Both the position numbers and the translations under genes were made by a program. Below the pieces are notes generated by a model that worked only from the letters and a program-made list of their open reading frames with translations, had not been told where the DNA came from and made no database searches. Below are positions 8,472 to 15,351 of a stretch of 64,000 bases of DNA, one piece after another. Source of the DNA: Streptomyces umbrinus. Lineage in GTDB: Bacteria > Actinomycetota > Actinomycetes > Streptomycetales > Streptomycetaceae. The DNA is taken from assembly GCF_030817415.1 (NCBI RefSeq), contig NZ_JAUSZI010000002.1, positions 7,564,001 through 7,628,000 on the forward strand, given 5' to 3'. How positions within the stretch are numbered: position 1 is the stretch's first letter; each line of letters opens with the position of its first letter.

Positions 8472-8714
8472 ATGAACAAGCTCAAGAAGACTGCTGCCGT
8501 AGTGGCCATGGTTGGCGGTCTCGGCCTTGTGGGCAGCGGGGTTGCCAGTGCCAACGGCTACGACGACCCGTTCGCCGTCGACAACCTGCAGGTTGTGGAG
8601 TGCGAGCAGTCGTTCGACGGCGGCGCCGCCTTCGCCGCCGCTCCCGTGACCGTTGGTGGTGACGTGGAGCAGAACATCGGCAACTTCTGCTCGGCGGTCA
8701 ACGTCGAGGACTGA
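8472..8714 (+). CDS. Tandem two-Cys exported small protein, copy 2
   Basis: An 80-residue paralogue of the gene ending at 8080. The signal peptide ends ASA, then NGYDDPFAVDNLQVVECEQ, a variable stretch, and GDVEQNIGNFCSAVNVED. The mature form has ~50 residues with two Cys. The upstream GTG at 8448 has an excellent AAGGAGG and would add MREEIGDV before the Met; I prefer ATG 8472 because that gives a normal basic signal-peptide N-region, but the longer form is possible. It sits in its own transcription unit with leader and terminator. Confidence 0.7.
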   Translation: MNKLKKTAAVVAMVGGLGLVGSGVASANGYDDPFAVDNLQVVECEQSFDGGAAFAAAPVTVGGDVEQNIGNFCSAVNVED

Positions 8715-8764
8715 TCAGGCGCTGTGGTGCCTGCGGGCGGCGTTGCCGCCTGAGGATGACTGGT

Positions 8765-8793
8765 GCCCCGGAAGGGCTTTGGCCTTCCGGGGC
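8765..8793 (+). terminator. Hairpin after copy 2
   Basis: GCCCCGGAAGG pairs with CCTTCCGGGGC, followed by GCTTTGTTTT. It is nearly identical to the element after copy 1. Confidence 0.75.
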
Positions 8794-9058
8794 GCTTTGT
8801 TTTGGGCTTTCGGCTGCGGGCCGGCGGGAAGTCCCTGCGGGTCTGCGTAATTCCTACTTGAGGCAGGCGCGTCGGGAATTCCAGTTAACCGGATCACCCG
8901 GCTGCTCTGGTTGTCGTAAAAGGTGTGAATAACTTGATTAGTCCCACTTAATCCGGCGTGTCTGAAATGGCGGAGTAAGGGAGGGTCGTGTTAGCGTCTG
9001 TGACGAGTCGGACACGGTCCGTAAGGAGGCCCGTGTGCGTGAAGAAAACGGAGACGTG

Positions 9059-9301
9059 ATGAACAAGCTCAAGAACACTGCTGCCGTAGTGGCCATGGTC
9101 GGCGGTCTCGGCCTTGTGGGTAGCGGGGTTGCCAGTGCCAACGGCTACGACGACCCGTTCGCCGTCGACAACCTGCAGGTCGTGAAGTGCGAGCAGGCGT
9201 TCGAATCCACCGCCGTCTTCACCGCCCTTCCCGCGGCCCCCACTGGCGACGTGGAGCAGAACATCGGCAACTTCTGCTCGGCGGTCAACATCGAAGACTG
9301 A
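9059..9301 (+). CDS. Tandem two-Cys exported small protein, copy 3
   Basis: An 80-residue paralogue. The leader and first half are almost identical to copy 2, the central stretch after CEQ is different (AFESTAVFTALPAAPT), and the end GDVEQNIGNFCSAVNIED is conserved again. The same start ambiguity applies: GTG 9035 with AAGGAGG versus ATG 9059 with GGAG. The two Cys are retained. Function unknown. Confidence 0.7.
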   Translation: MNKLKNTAAVVAMVGGLGLVGSGVASANGYDDPFAVDNLQVVKCEQAFESTAVFTALPAAPTGDVEQNIGNFCSAVNIED

Positions 9302-9320
9302 ACCGACGTGCGGCGGGGGG

Positions 9321-9349
9321 CGGGTCTCGCGCCTTCAGTGCGAAACCCG
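9321..9349 (+). terminator. Imperfect hairpin after copy 3
   Basis: CGGGTCTCGC pairs with GCGAAACCCG with one mismatch, 20 bases after the stop of copy 3. A second, perfect hairpin lies at 9434. Confidence 0.45.
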
Positions 9350-9433
9350 TTGCTCCCATGCTTGTCGCGTCGGACGCCCTGATCGATCTGGTGGCTCCGG
9401 GCCGAAGGGGCAGCGGCAACAATGCGTAGAACA

Positions 9434-9470
9434 GGAGATGTCGAGATGCCAGAAGCTCGACATCTCCTTT
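9434..9470 (+). terminator. Perfect 12-bp hairpin with TTT
   Basis: GGAGATGTCGAG (9434-9445) pairs with CTCGACATCTCC (9456-9467), then TTT. It separates copy 3 from the diverged fourth copy. Confidence 0.7.
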
Positions 9471-9531
9471 GCCGTTCTGGATGGAGCCACGACGTTTCGT
9501 AGTGGCCGCGAGTCAATCCATGGAGTTACGC

Positions 9532-9792
9532 GTGTACAGGTTCAAAAAGATCATGCTGGTGACAACCGCTATCGGTGGTATCAGCCTGACGGGGGCCGGG
9601 GTCGCCCAGGCTCACTGCGCTGACGACCAGCCCGACACCGCCATCGAAAACGCGCAGTTGCTGAACTGTGAACAGGAATACAGCTCCAGCTCCCTGGTCG
9701 AGGTCAATGCGCCGATCACCGTCCTGGGTGACAGTGTTACGAACATCGGAAATTTCTGCACGCAGGTCACTCAAGATCGTGACAGTCGCTGA
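9532..9792 (+). CDS. Diverged fourth member of the two-Cys protein family
   Basis: An 86-residue exported protein. The GTG start at 9532 has GGAG seven bases upstream; an ATG at 9520 is the alternative. The signal peptide YRFKKIMLVTTAIGG...AQA is followed by a mature part with IENAQLLNCEQEY and GDSVTNIGNFCTQVTQ, matching the CEQ and NIGNFC landmarks of the three upstream copies at low overall identity. It has an extra Cys right after cleavage (AHCADD). Promoter-like block and leader are not shared, so this is an older paralogue. Confidence 0.65.
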   Translation: MYRFKKIMLVTTAIGGISLTGAGVAQAHCADDQPDTAIENAQLLNCEQEYSSSSLVEVNAPITVLGDSVTNIGNFCTQVTQDRDSR

Positions 9793-9876
9793 TCCAGGGG
9801 ATCCCGGGGCTGATCGAGAACTGAATGAAGCCGGATCTCTCCGTGCGTGCGCAGAGTCGATCCGATCCGATAAAGG

Positions 9877-9914
9877 CAGCGGCCATCCCTCCCCTGATGG
9901 TCGCTGGCTTTTTT
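9877..9914 (+). terminator. Rho-independent terminator with T-run
   Basis: CAGCGGCCATC pairs with GATGGTCGCTG (one G-T pair), followed by GCTTTTTT. This is a textbook intrinsic terminator, unusually T-rich for this genome, ending the gene that stops at 9792. Confidence 0.8.
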
Positions 9915-9980
9915 GCATATATCGAGATTGAAGTTTCTTTCAGGTTCGAACAGAGTGGCGCGTTCGTCGGATATCATCCG

Positions 9981-10015
9981 ATCAGTGCAATTCATATCAG
10001 TGCAATTCACATCAG
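9981..10015. repeat. 15-bp direct repeat ATCAGTGCAATTCAT/C, 2.3 copies
   Basis: Two contiguous 15-base units (9981-9995, 9996-10010) and a partial third lie in an AT-rich gap of 370 bases that has no convincing gene between 9793 and 10165. The spacing is not a whole number of helical turns. It may be an activator or repressor site for the gene at 10166. Confidence 0.5.
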
Positions 10016-10165
10016 CGGCCAATGCGGGGCCATTCGGATGAAGCTTGATGGCTACTCATCCGTAAGGCGGGCGCCCGCTTGATCCGGGGGTTTACTGCTG
10101 AGGTGGCATCGATTCCGTCCTTCCGGCGAAGGAGAATTCGATCCGAATCGCGCCTCGGAGGGAAC

Positions 10166-10426
10166 ATGACTGATGTAATTATCCTGCCGCGTTGCCCGAA
10201 GACGGGGAAGGCGTCGTTCCGTACTGAATCCGAGGCGAGGGTCTGGCTGGTCAGGCAGCCACTGTTGGACAGGATCCCGGATCGTATCTACCGATGCTCC
10301 GACTGTCAGTACTGGCACTTCACCGGGTCCCATCACTGGACCAGTCAAAAAATCGGCTGGCGACGAAACTACGGCAGGCGTGAAATCGCTTCCCGGCGCA
10401 ACGGTGGGAAGAAAAGGAGGAACTGA
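10166..10426 (+). CDS. Small basic zinc-ribbon-like protein
   Basis: An 86-residue cytoplasmic protein starting at ATG after GGAGGG. It has CPKTGK near the N-terminus and YRCSDCQYWHFTGSHH in the middle, which could bind one metal ion (Cys, CxxC and nearby His). The C-terminus is strongly basic (RRNYGRREIASRRNGGKKRR). Similar short proteins with this pattern occur in actinobacterial mobile and accessory DNA; no function is established to my knowledge. Confidence 0.65.
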   Translation: MTDVIILPRCPKTGKASFRTESEARVWLVRQPLLDRIPDRIYRCSDCQYWHFTGSHHWTSQKIGWRRNYGRREIASRRNGGKKRRN

Positions 10427-10484
10427 CTGCCGAGTCAGCCGGATCTTCCCCCTTATTCGATCAGAAATCAGAAAGACGACGAGA

Positions 10485-11228
10485 TTGCGAAAGAACCTGA
10501 GCAAGGGAATTGTCGTGACCGCCGCTGCGACGAGTGTGCTGTCCCTGTACGTCATCCCGGCGTTCGCGGACTCGCCCCCCGAGGAGACCTCGGGGGGCCC
10601 ACTCGGCGCCCTGTCCGACACGCCTGCTGCCCTGCCCGGCGACAGTGTCCTCCACGCCTTGGGGAACGGTCCCGCAAGCGCGAGTCCCAACACCAGCGAC
10701 GTGAGCACCGCGCCCGACCCGTCCCCCGTGAACTCCCGCATCGGCGGCCCGAACCCCAGCGGGTCGCAGGGGGCTGCCCACGACTCGGCCCCGGCTGACG
10801 GCCGCGAGGACGGGAACCACGGACACGACAGTGATCACGACGACGCTGCCGGGTACGGCGAGGACAGCGACTACGGCGAGGACAGCGACTACGGCTACGG
10901 CGACGACCACGGCTACGACAGCGGCTACGGCGACGACTACGGCTATGGCGGCTACGGCGACACACCGCCCACAAAGCCCCCCACCACGCCGCCGGCGTCA
11001 CCGCCCACCGCCACGCCACCGGTGAAGTCACCGCCTGCGTCGCCGCCCCCGACCACTCCGCCCAGCACCCCGCCGCGGAAGCCACCGGCCTCGCCCCCGA
11101 CACAACCGCCCTCCCTGCCCGAGACCGGCACCAACGAGCAGGTGCTGGCGGCGTCGGGCATCGCCGCGCTGCTGTTGACGAGCGGCGCCATCCTGTACCG
11201 ACGAGGCCGAGCCGAATCCCGTCGATAG
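10485..11228 (+). CDS. LPETG-anchored surface protein with chaplin-like signal peptide
   Basis: A 247-residue protein from TTG 10485. The leader RKNLSKGIVVTAAATS...FADS closely resembles chaplin signal peptides. The mature part has no intact chaplin domain: the PAALPGDSVLHALGN stretch is only faintly similar and lacks the Cys pair. A region of GYGEDSDYG-type Asp/Tyr/Gly repeats and His/Asp-rich sequence follows (residues ~110-160), then a Pro/Thr-rich wall-spanning stalk, LPETG, a hydrophobic segment and RRGRAESRR. It should be attached to the wall by a class C/E sortase. The ribosome site is weak and the open frame extends 35 codons upstream, so the start is tentative. Confidence 0.75.
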   Translation: MRKNLSKGIVVTAAATSVLSLYVIPAFADSPPEETSGGPLGALSDTPAALPGDSVLHALGNGPASASPNTSDVSTAPDPSPVNSRIGGPNPSGSQGAAHDSAPADGREDGNHGHDSDHDDAAGYGEDSDYGEDSDYGYGDDHGYDSGYGDDYGYGGYGDTPPTKPPTTPPASPPTATPPVKSPPASPPPTTPPSTPPRKPPASPPTQPPSLPETGTNEQVLAASGIAALLLTSGAILYRRGRAESRR

Positions 11229-11237
11229 CGCTCCGCT

Positions 11238-11268
11238 CGGGTGCCGGAGGAAGCACCTCCGGCACCCG
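11238..11268. terminator. Perfect 13-bp bidirectional hairpin
   Basis: CGGGTGCCGGAGG pairs with CCTCCGGCACCCG around AAGCA, between the convergent LPETG gene (stop 11228) and FAD-oxidoreductase gene (stop 11294). Confidence 0.8.
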
Positions 11269-11293
11269 GCTCCCTCCGCCGACGGCGCGTCTT

Positions 11294-12547
11294 TCAGGGT
11301 GATTCCGTGTTCCCCCGACCCACCGGTACGGGGATCACTTGGGCGGGCGGGGCGGCGGTGCGCAGTCGGTGGCGTACTCCTCGTACGAGCGTCGTCGCCG
11401 TGAAGGTCGCTCCGTGGACGAAGCGCATGGCGGGGCCGAAGCTGGAGGCCGTCAGCAGGCCTGCCAGGAACAGCCCGTGGCACGAGGACTCGAAGTCCCG
11501 CCCGACAGCGGGGGAGCCGTCGGCTGTCGTTGTCAGGCTCGCGCGCAACTCGGCGGAGAGCAGGTCGAGCCGGTCCAGGGCCGGGCGGAACCCCGTGGCC
11601 GCGATCACGTGTTCGGTATCCAGGTAGCTCAGCTCCCCGGTCCGGCTCACCGTCTTCAGCCGTACGCCGCCCGGCACCGCACGGGCCGCGGCGACCTCGC
11701 GGCCGAGCAGCATCTCCACCACCGGCTCGACCCGGTCCCGCACCCACCAGGCGCCCGCCGGTCCCAGCGCGGTGGTCGCGATGCGGGTGCGGGTCGACTT
11801 GGGGAGGCGATGGAAGAGGTCCGGACGCTCGGCGTAGAACCAGTTGCGCCAGCCGCAGCCGAGGCCGCTGTGCGGGGTGCGGGCCGACTGCCACCGGAGG
11901 CGCTGCAAGGGCGGCGGCACGTCGTTCCAGCGCAGTCGTTGCGCCCGCGCCAGCAGCCGTACGCGCGTGCCTTGTTCGGCGAGGAGCGCGGCTGTCTCCA
12001 GGGCTGCCTGGCCGCCGCCGATCACCGTGACGTCCATGCCGCGGAAGCGGCCGAGGTCACGGTGGTCGCTGCTGTGCGTGACGAGTCCGGGGTGCAGGCC
12101 GCGCAGGGGGGAAGGCACCTCTGTGAAGGGCATGACGCCGACCGCCAGCGCCACCGTCCGGGCGCGCAGCACCTCTCCGTCCTCGGTGACCGCTTCGAAG
12201 CCGACCGGCCCGGCCGCCACCCGGCTCACCATGCGCTCGTCCACCTGGGGCACGGCGTTGCGCGCGAACCACAGGCCGTACGCGGCGAACGTCTCCACCG
12301 GGATCGGCTCCGCATGACGCGCCGTGAGCCCCGAGGCCGCGCAGTACGCGTCCAGACGCCAACGACCGTCAGGGTCGGCGAGGTTGGAGGCCCATGGCTC
12401 CGACTTCAGGTACATACCGCGGGCCATGTGGGACCGCCAGGACGCCATGGGCCGCCCGAGGACGCGCAGGTCGAGCCCGGCGGCCGCGGCGTGCGACGCG
12501 ATGGACAGGCCGTATGGGCCGGCGCCCACCACCAGCAAGTCGTGCAT
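11294..12547 (-). CDS. FAD-dependent oxidoreductase, flavin monooxygenase-like
   Basis: A 417-residue protein beginning MHDLLVVGAGPYGLSIA, an N-terminal Rossmann GxGxxG for FAD. A second nucleotide site VTVIGGGQAALETAALL lies near residue 180, and VIAATGFRPALDRLD closes the family pattern. This is the layout of FMO, lysine/ornithine N-hydroxylase and thioredoxin-reductase-like enzymes. The ATG shares its A with the stop of the upstream ATP-grasp gene, so translation is coupled. The pair lies beside a glycan locus, but the substrate is unknown. The open frame continues 47 codons upstream inside the ATP-grasp gene and is ignored. Confidence 0.85.
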   Translation of the reverse strand: MHDLLVVGAGPYGLSIASHAAAAGLDLRVLGRPMASWRSHMARGMYLKSEPWASNLADPDGRWRLDAYCAASGLTARHAEPIPVETFAAYGLWFARNAVPQVDERMVSRVAAGPVGFEAVTEDGEVLRARTVALAVGVMPFTEVPSPLRGLHPGLVTHSSDHRDLGRFRGMDVTVIGGGQAALETAALLAEQGTRVRLLARAQRLRWNDVPPPLQRLRWQSARTPHSGLGCGWRNWFYAERPDLFHRLPKSTRTRIATTALGPAGAWWVRDRVEPVVEMLLGREVAAARAVPGGVRLKTVSRTGELSYLDTEHVIAATGFRPALDRLDLLSAELRASLTTTADGSPAVGRDFESSCHGLFLAGLLTASSFGPAMRFVHGATFTATTLVRGVRHRLRTAAPPAQVIPVPVGRGNTESP

Positions 12548-13806
12548 CAGCAACTGCTCGCTTTCTCGTCGTCGGTGAGGTGCGGTGCGGCCGCCTGGTG
12601 GACCACGCGTGTCGGTGCGGGCGCCGACGGAGCCGCGCGCAGCCGCTCCCGCAGTCGACGGGACACATGGCGGCACCACAGGGTCCACATCGCCCGGCCG
12701 GGACCCGGGTCGTCCGGGGCGTGCCAGGCCAGTTCGCGTCCGCGCGGCGCGGGCCGCAGCGCAGCGAGCGGTGCGTAGTTCTCCACCACGAACGACCGCC
12801 CCACCAGCGGTGCGGCCTCCGGCAGGGGACGGTGCGTCAGGTCGAGATGCAGGGCGCGTACGACGTCAAGTCCGGCGGAGTCGGAGAAGAGCCGGAACTG
12901 GGCGCCGGGGCGCGGGTTGAAGTCGAGCAGGTGATAGAGGCCCGTCGTGCCGCAGCGGCGGAAGTCGAGGTCGAAGATGCCGCGGTAGCCGAGCTTGCCG
13001 GTGAGTCGCTCGGCGAGCGCCTGCACCTGCGGGTTGGCCGTCCAGCAGCCGACGGTGGTCAGGCCCGCCCCGCGCGGCCACGCCCGCTGCTTGCGGCCCG
13101 GCCCGCCCGCGCGCACAACACTGGAGCGGTCGGCGTATCCGTGGAAGAACCAGTCGCGGTTCGGGCCCGGCGGCAGATACGCCTGCAGCAGCAGCGGGCT
13201 GCCGGCCTCCTCGGTGCGCAGATACAGCTCCCGGGCCTGCTGAGCGGATTTCACCAGCACCGTGCTGTGCAGCGTGCTGTCGGCGGGCAACAGCCAGGGT
13301 CGGCTCCACTTCGCCACCAGCGGGAGTCCCAGCCGCAAGGTGGCGTCGGCGGCCTGCCCCGGGCTGTCCGGGACCAGGGTCACCGGGTGCGGGATGTCCA
13401 AGGACGCGCACACGGAGGCCAGACCGGCCTTGTCGGCGACGTGTTCGGGCAGTGCGCCGGGCCCGGCGGGCAGCAGATAGGAGGGCGCGAGTTCCTCGCG
13501 CATGCGGCCCACCGCGACCGCGCTCGCGTCGTCCATCGGGACCAGGACGGCGGGGCGCGCGATCCGGGTGGCCACTTGGTGCAGCGCGGCGGCGATCTCG
13601 CGGGGGGACGAGCCGGGTGGCGGTGGGAGATGCATTTCCCGTAGAAAACGCGATCTGGGTACGGGACTTCCCGTGGAATCGGCGACCACATGCACCTCCA
13701 CTCCCGCTCTGCCGAGCGAACGCACCGCGCCCAGTGTTCCATGGTGAAAGGGATTCCGGTCGATCCGCAGCAGAACGGCGGGGACGCGGGTGTCGAGCAG
13801 CTGCAC
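12547..13806 (-). CDS. ATP-grasp carboxylate-amine ligase-like protein
   Basis: A 419-residue protein. Its N-terminal domain binds a small substrate (VPAVLLRIDRNPFHHGTLGA), followed by an ATP-grasp core with LGLPLVAKWSRPWLLP, then GIFDLDFRR and LLDFNPRPGAQ, the Mg/ATP-binding acidic and Asn residues. ATP-grasp enzymes join a carboxylate to an amine or thiol through an acyl-phosphate. GTG 13806 has GAAGGAG eight bases upstream; a GTG three codons earlier overlaps that site. It is first in a two-gene unit with the FAD oxidoreductase and divergent from the GH26-like gene. Reminiscent of ATP-grasp proteins in EPS and peptide-ligase loci; substrate unknown. Confidence 0.8.
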   Translation of the reverse strand: MQLLDTRVPAVLLRIDRNPFHHGTLGAVRSLGRAGVEVHVVADSTGSPVPRSRFLREMHLPPPPGSSPREIAAALHQVATRIARPAVLVPMDDASAVAVGRMREELAPSYLLPAGPGALPEHVADKAGLASVCASLDIPHPVTLVPDSPGQAADATLRLGLPLVAKWSRPWLLPADSTLHSTVLVKSAQQARELYLRTEEAGSPLLLQAYLPPGPNRDWFFHGYADRSSVVRAGGPGRKQRAWPRGAGLTTVGCWTANPQVQALAERLTGKLGYRGIFDLDFRRCGTTGLYHLLDFNPRPGAQFRLFSDSAGLDVVRALHLDLTHRPLPEAAPLVGRSFVVENYAPLAALRPAPRGRELAWHAPDDPGPGRAMWTLWCRHVSRRLRERLRAAPSAPAPTRVVHQAAAPHLTDDEKASSC

Positions 13807-14010
13807 GGACTTCACTCCTTCGGATCGGCTCACCCGTGCGGGGGAGCGAGGCACTCGAAAGCCGTAACGACAGTGGCGTTATGTCATTTCATGTGACTGA
13901 CTTCATGTGACTGTGTATCAGTAATGCGGAAAGCAATGCAGAAGAACAGCAGCAGCGGCAGCAGAAACGCCAGGGCAGAAGACAGTAGGAGAGCGGAGAA
14001 AGGAGCAGGC

Positions 14011-15351
14011 ATGGTTCTACAGCAGTGTCGGGCCCGGACCAGGCGGCTGGCGGTCGTCGTGGCGGCGGTCGCCGTTTCGGCCGGGCTGGCCTCCGGTACC
14101 GGCTTCGCAGCGGGGACGGGGCCCTTCGCCGGTGCTTCCGCTCCGATGGCGGCCACCCCGGCGCCAACGGTGCCCGCGGCGTCCGCATCGGCCGCGCCGC
14201 CAGCACCGCAGGCATCCACGGTCACCCCGGACCTCACGACCCGGCCCGTCATCGAGCCGTCGAAACCGGCCCCGCCGAACTCTTCCGCCGCGCCGACGAC
14301 CTCGGCGCCTGGCACGGAGCGCCCCGCCTTCGGCGCCTTTCTCGACTCCGGAGTCCGGGGCGTGTACGGCATGACGAAACTCGGCAGGTGGCTGGGTGGT
14401 GCCGAGCCGCGCGTCGGTCACACCTATCTGCCGGGGGACCGTTGGAGCAACATCGAGGGAACCGACCGCTTCCTTGCGCCGTGGGCGCGCTGGCGCACGG
14501 CGAAGGACGACCGGATCTTCGTTCTCAACGTGCCCATGCAGGAGCGCAACGAGGAGGGAGTCTCCGACGCCGAGGTCAGGTTGCTGCTGCGGCAGGGTGC
14601 GGCCGGGCACTTCGATCATCACTTCCGCGCACTCGCCGCGCGGCTGGTCGAGTTGGACGTGCCGGACACGGTACTGGTGCTCGGCTGGGAGATGAACGGC
14701 ACGACGTACACCCATCGCTGTGGACCCGACCCGAAGGCATGGAAGTCGTACTGGAACAGGATCGTCACCACCATGCGTTCGGTGCCGGGACAGAAATTCC
14801 GGTTCGACTTCACGCCGAGCCGGGGCCGGGACGCCGTTCCCTGGACGCGGTGCTATCCGGGGGACGACACGGTCGACATCATCGGCATGGACACGTACGA
14901 CCAGCCGCGAGGAGTTTCCTTCGACGAGCAGGTGAAAGAGCCATACGGACTTCAAGCACAAGTGGACTTCGCGAAATCGCATAACAAGCCCATTTCCTAT
15001 CCCGAATGGGGGCTCTTCCGTAACGGTGACAACGCCGAATACATGCGGCGGATGCTCGCCTGGATCGATGAGCACAAGCCGCTGTACAACACGCTGACCG
15101 ACTACTGCCCGCACGGAGTCTGGCAGTGCGGGGCCAATCCCAGATCTTCCTGGGTCTACCGGTCCGCCCTTTTCGGCCGCGCGGACGAACCTGCGACTTC
15201 GCCCACACTGCCCACATCGCCAACGCCGGCCGTGCCCACCGCACCGTCGCCTCCGACACGCTGCGCGCCGCTGCGCCTCGGCGACTGGGGCGAGTACTGG
15301 CTCGGCGGGAGGCTGTGTCTGCGTCTCGACTGGTGGTCGCGGACCCGATAG
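14011..15351 (+). CDS. Secreted GH26-like glycoside hydrolase
   Basis: A 446-residue exported protein: signal peptide at the N-terminus, an Ala/Pro/Ser-rich linker to about residue 125, then a TIM-barrel domain. VLVLGWEMNGTTYTH supplies the likely acid/base Glu, and ISYPEWGLF the likely nucleophile Glu, as in family 26 beta-mannanases and related enzymes. A Pro/Thr linker and a short Cys-bounded tail (CAPLRLGDWGEYWLGG) end it. ATG 14011 follows AAAGGAG. It faces away from the ATP-grasp gene and its 3' end overlaps the convergent acyltransferase gene. It may trim or release the polysaccharide made by the adjacent operon. Confidence 0.82.
   Translation: MVLQQCRARTRRLAVVVAAVAVSAGLASGTGFAAGTGPFAGASAPMAATPAPTVPAASASAAPPAPQASTVTPDLTTRPVIEPSKPAPPNSSAAPTTSAPGTERPAFGAFLDSGVRGVYGMTKLGRWLGGAEPRVGHTYLPGDRWSNIEGTDRFLAPWARWRTAKDDRIFVLNVPMQERNEEGVSDAEVRLLLRQGAAGHFDHHFRALAARLVELDVPDTVLVLGWEMNGTTYTHRCGPDPKAWKSYWNRIVTTMRSVPGQKFRFDFTPSRGRDAVPWTRCYPGDDTVDIIGMDTYDQPRGVSFDEQVKEPYGLQAQVDFAKSHNKPISYPEWGLFRNGDNAEYMRRMLAWIDEHKPLYNTLTDYCPHGVWQCGANPRSSWVYRSALFGRADEPATSPTLPTSPTPAVPTAPSPPTRCAPLRLGDWGEYWLGGRLCLRLDWWSRTR

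Larger units (their letters stand above)
8290..9301 (+). repeat. Tandem duplication, 587-bp period
   Basis: From about 8290 to 8714 and again from about 8877 to 9301 the sequence is near-identical with an exact 587-base offset. Each unit carries ~110 bases of AT-richer leader, the conserved promoter-like block and one two-Cys protein gene. Differences concentrate in a 51-base window inside the gene (8610-8660 versus 9197-9247). Confidence 0.9.

Noticed and set aside
7826..9301. Chaplin genes
   Set aside because: The proteins are short, exported and have two Cys, but lack the chaplin pattern of paired GN motifs around the Cys and the hydrophobic repeat.
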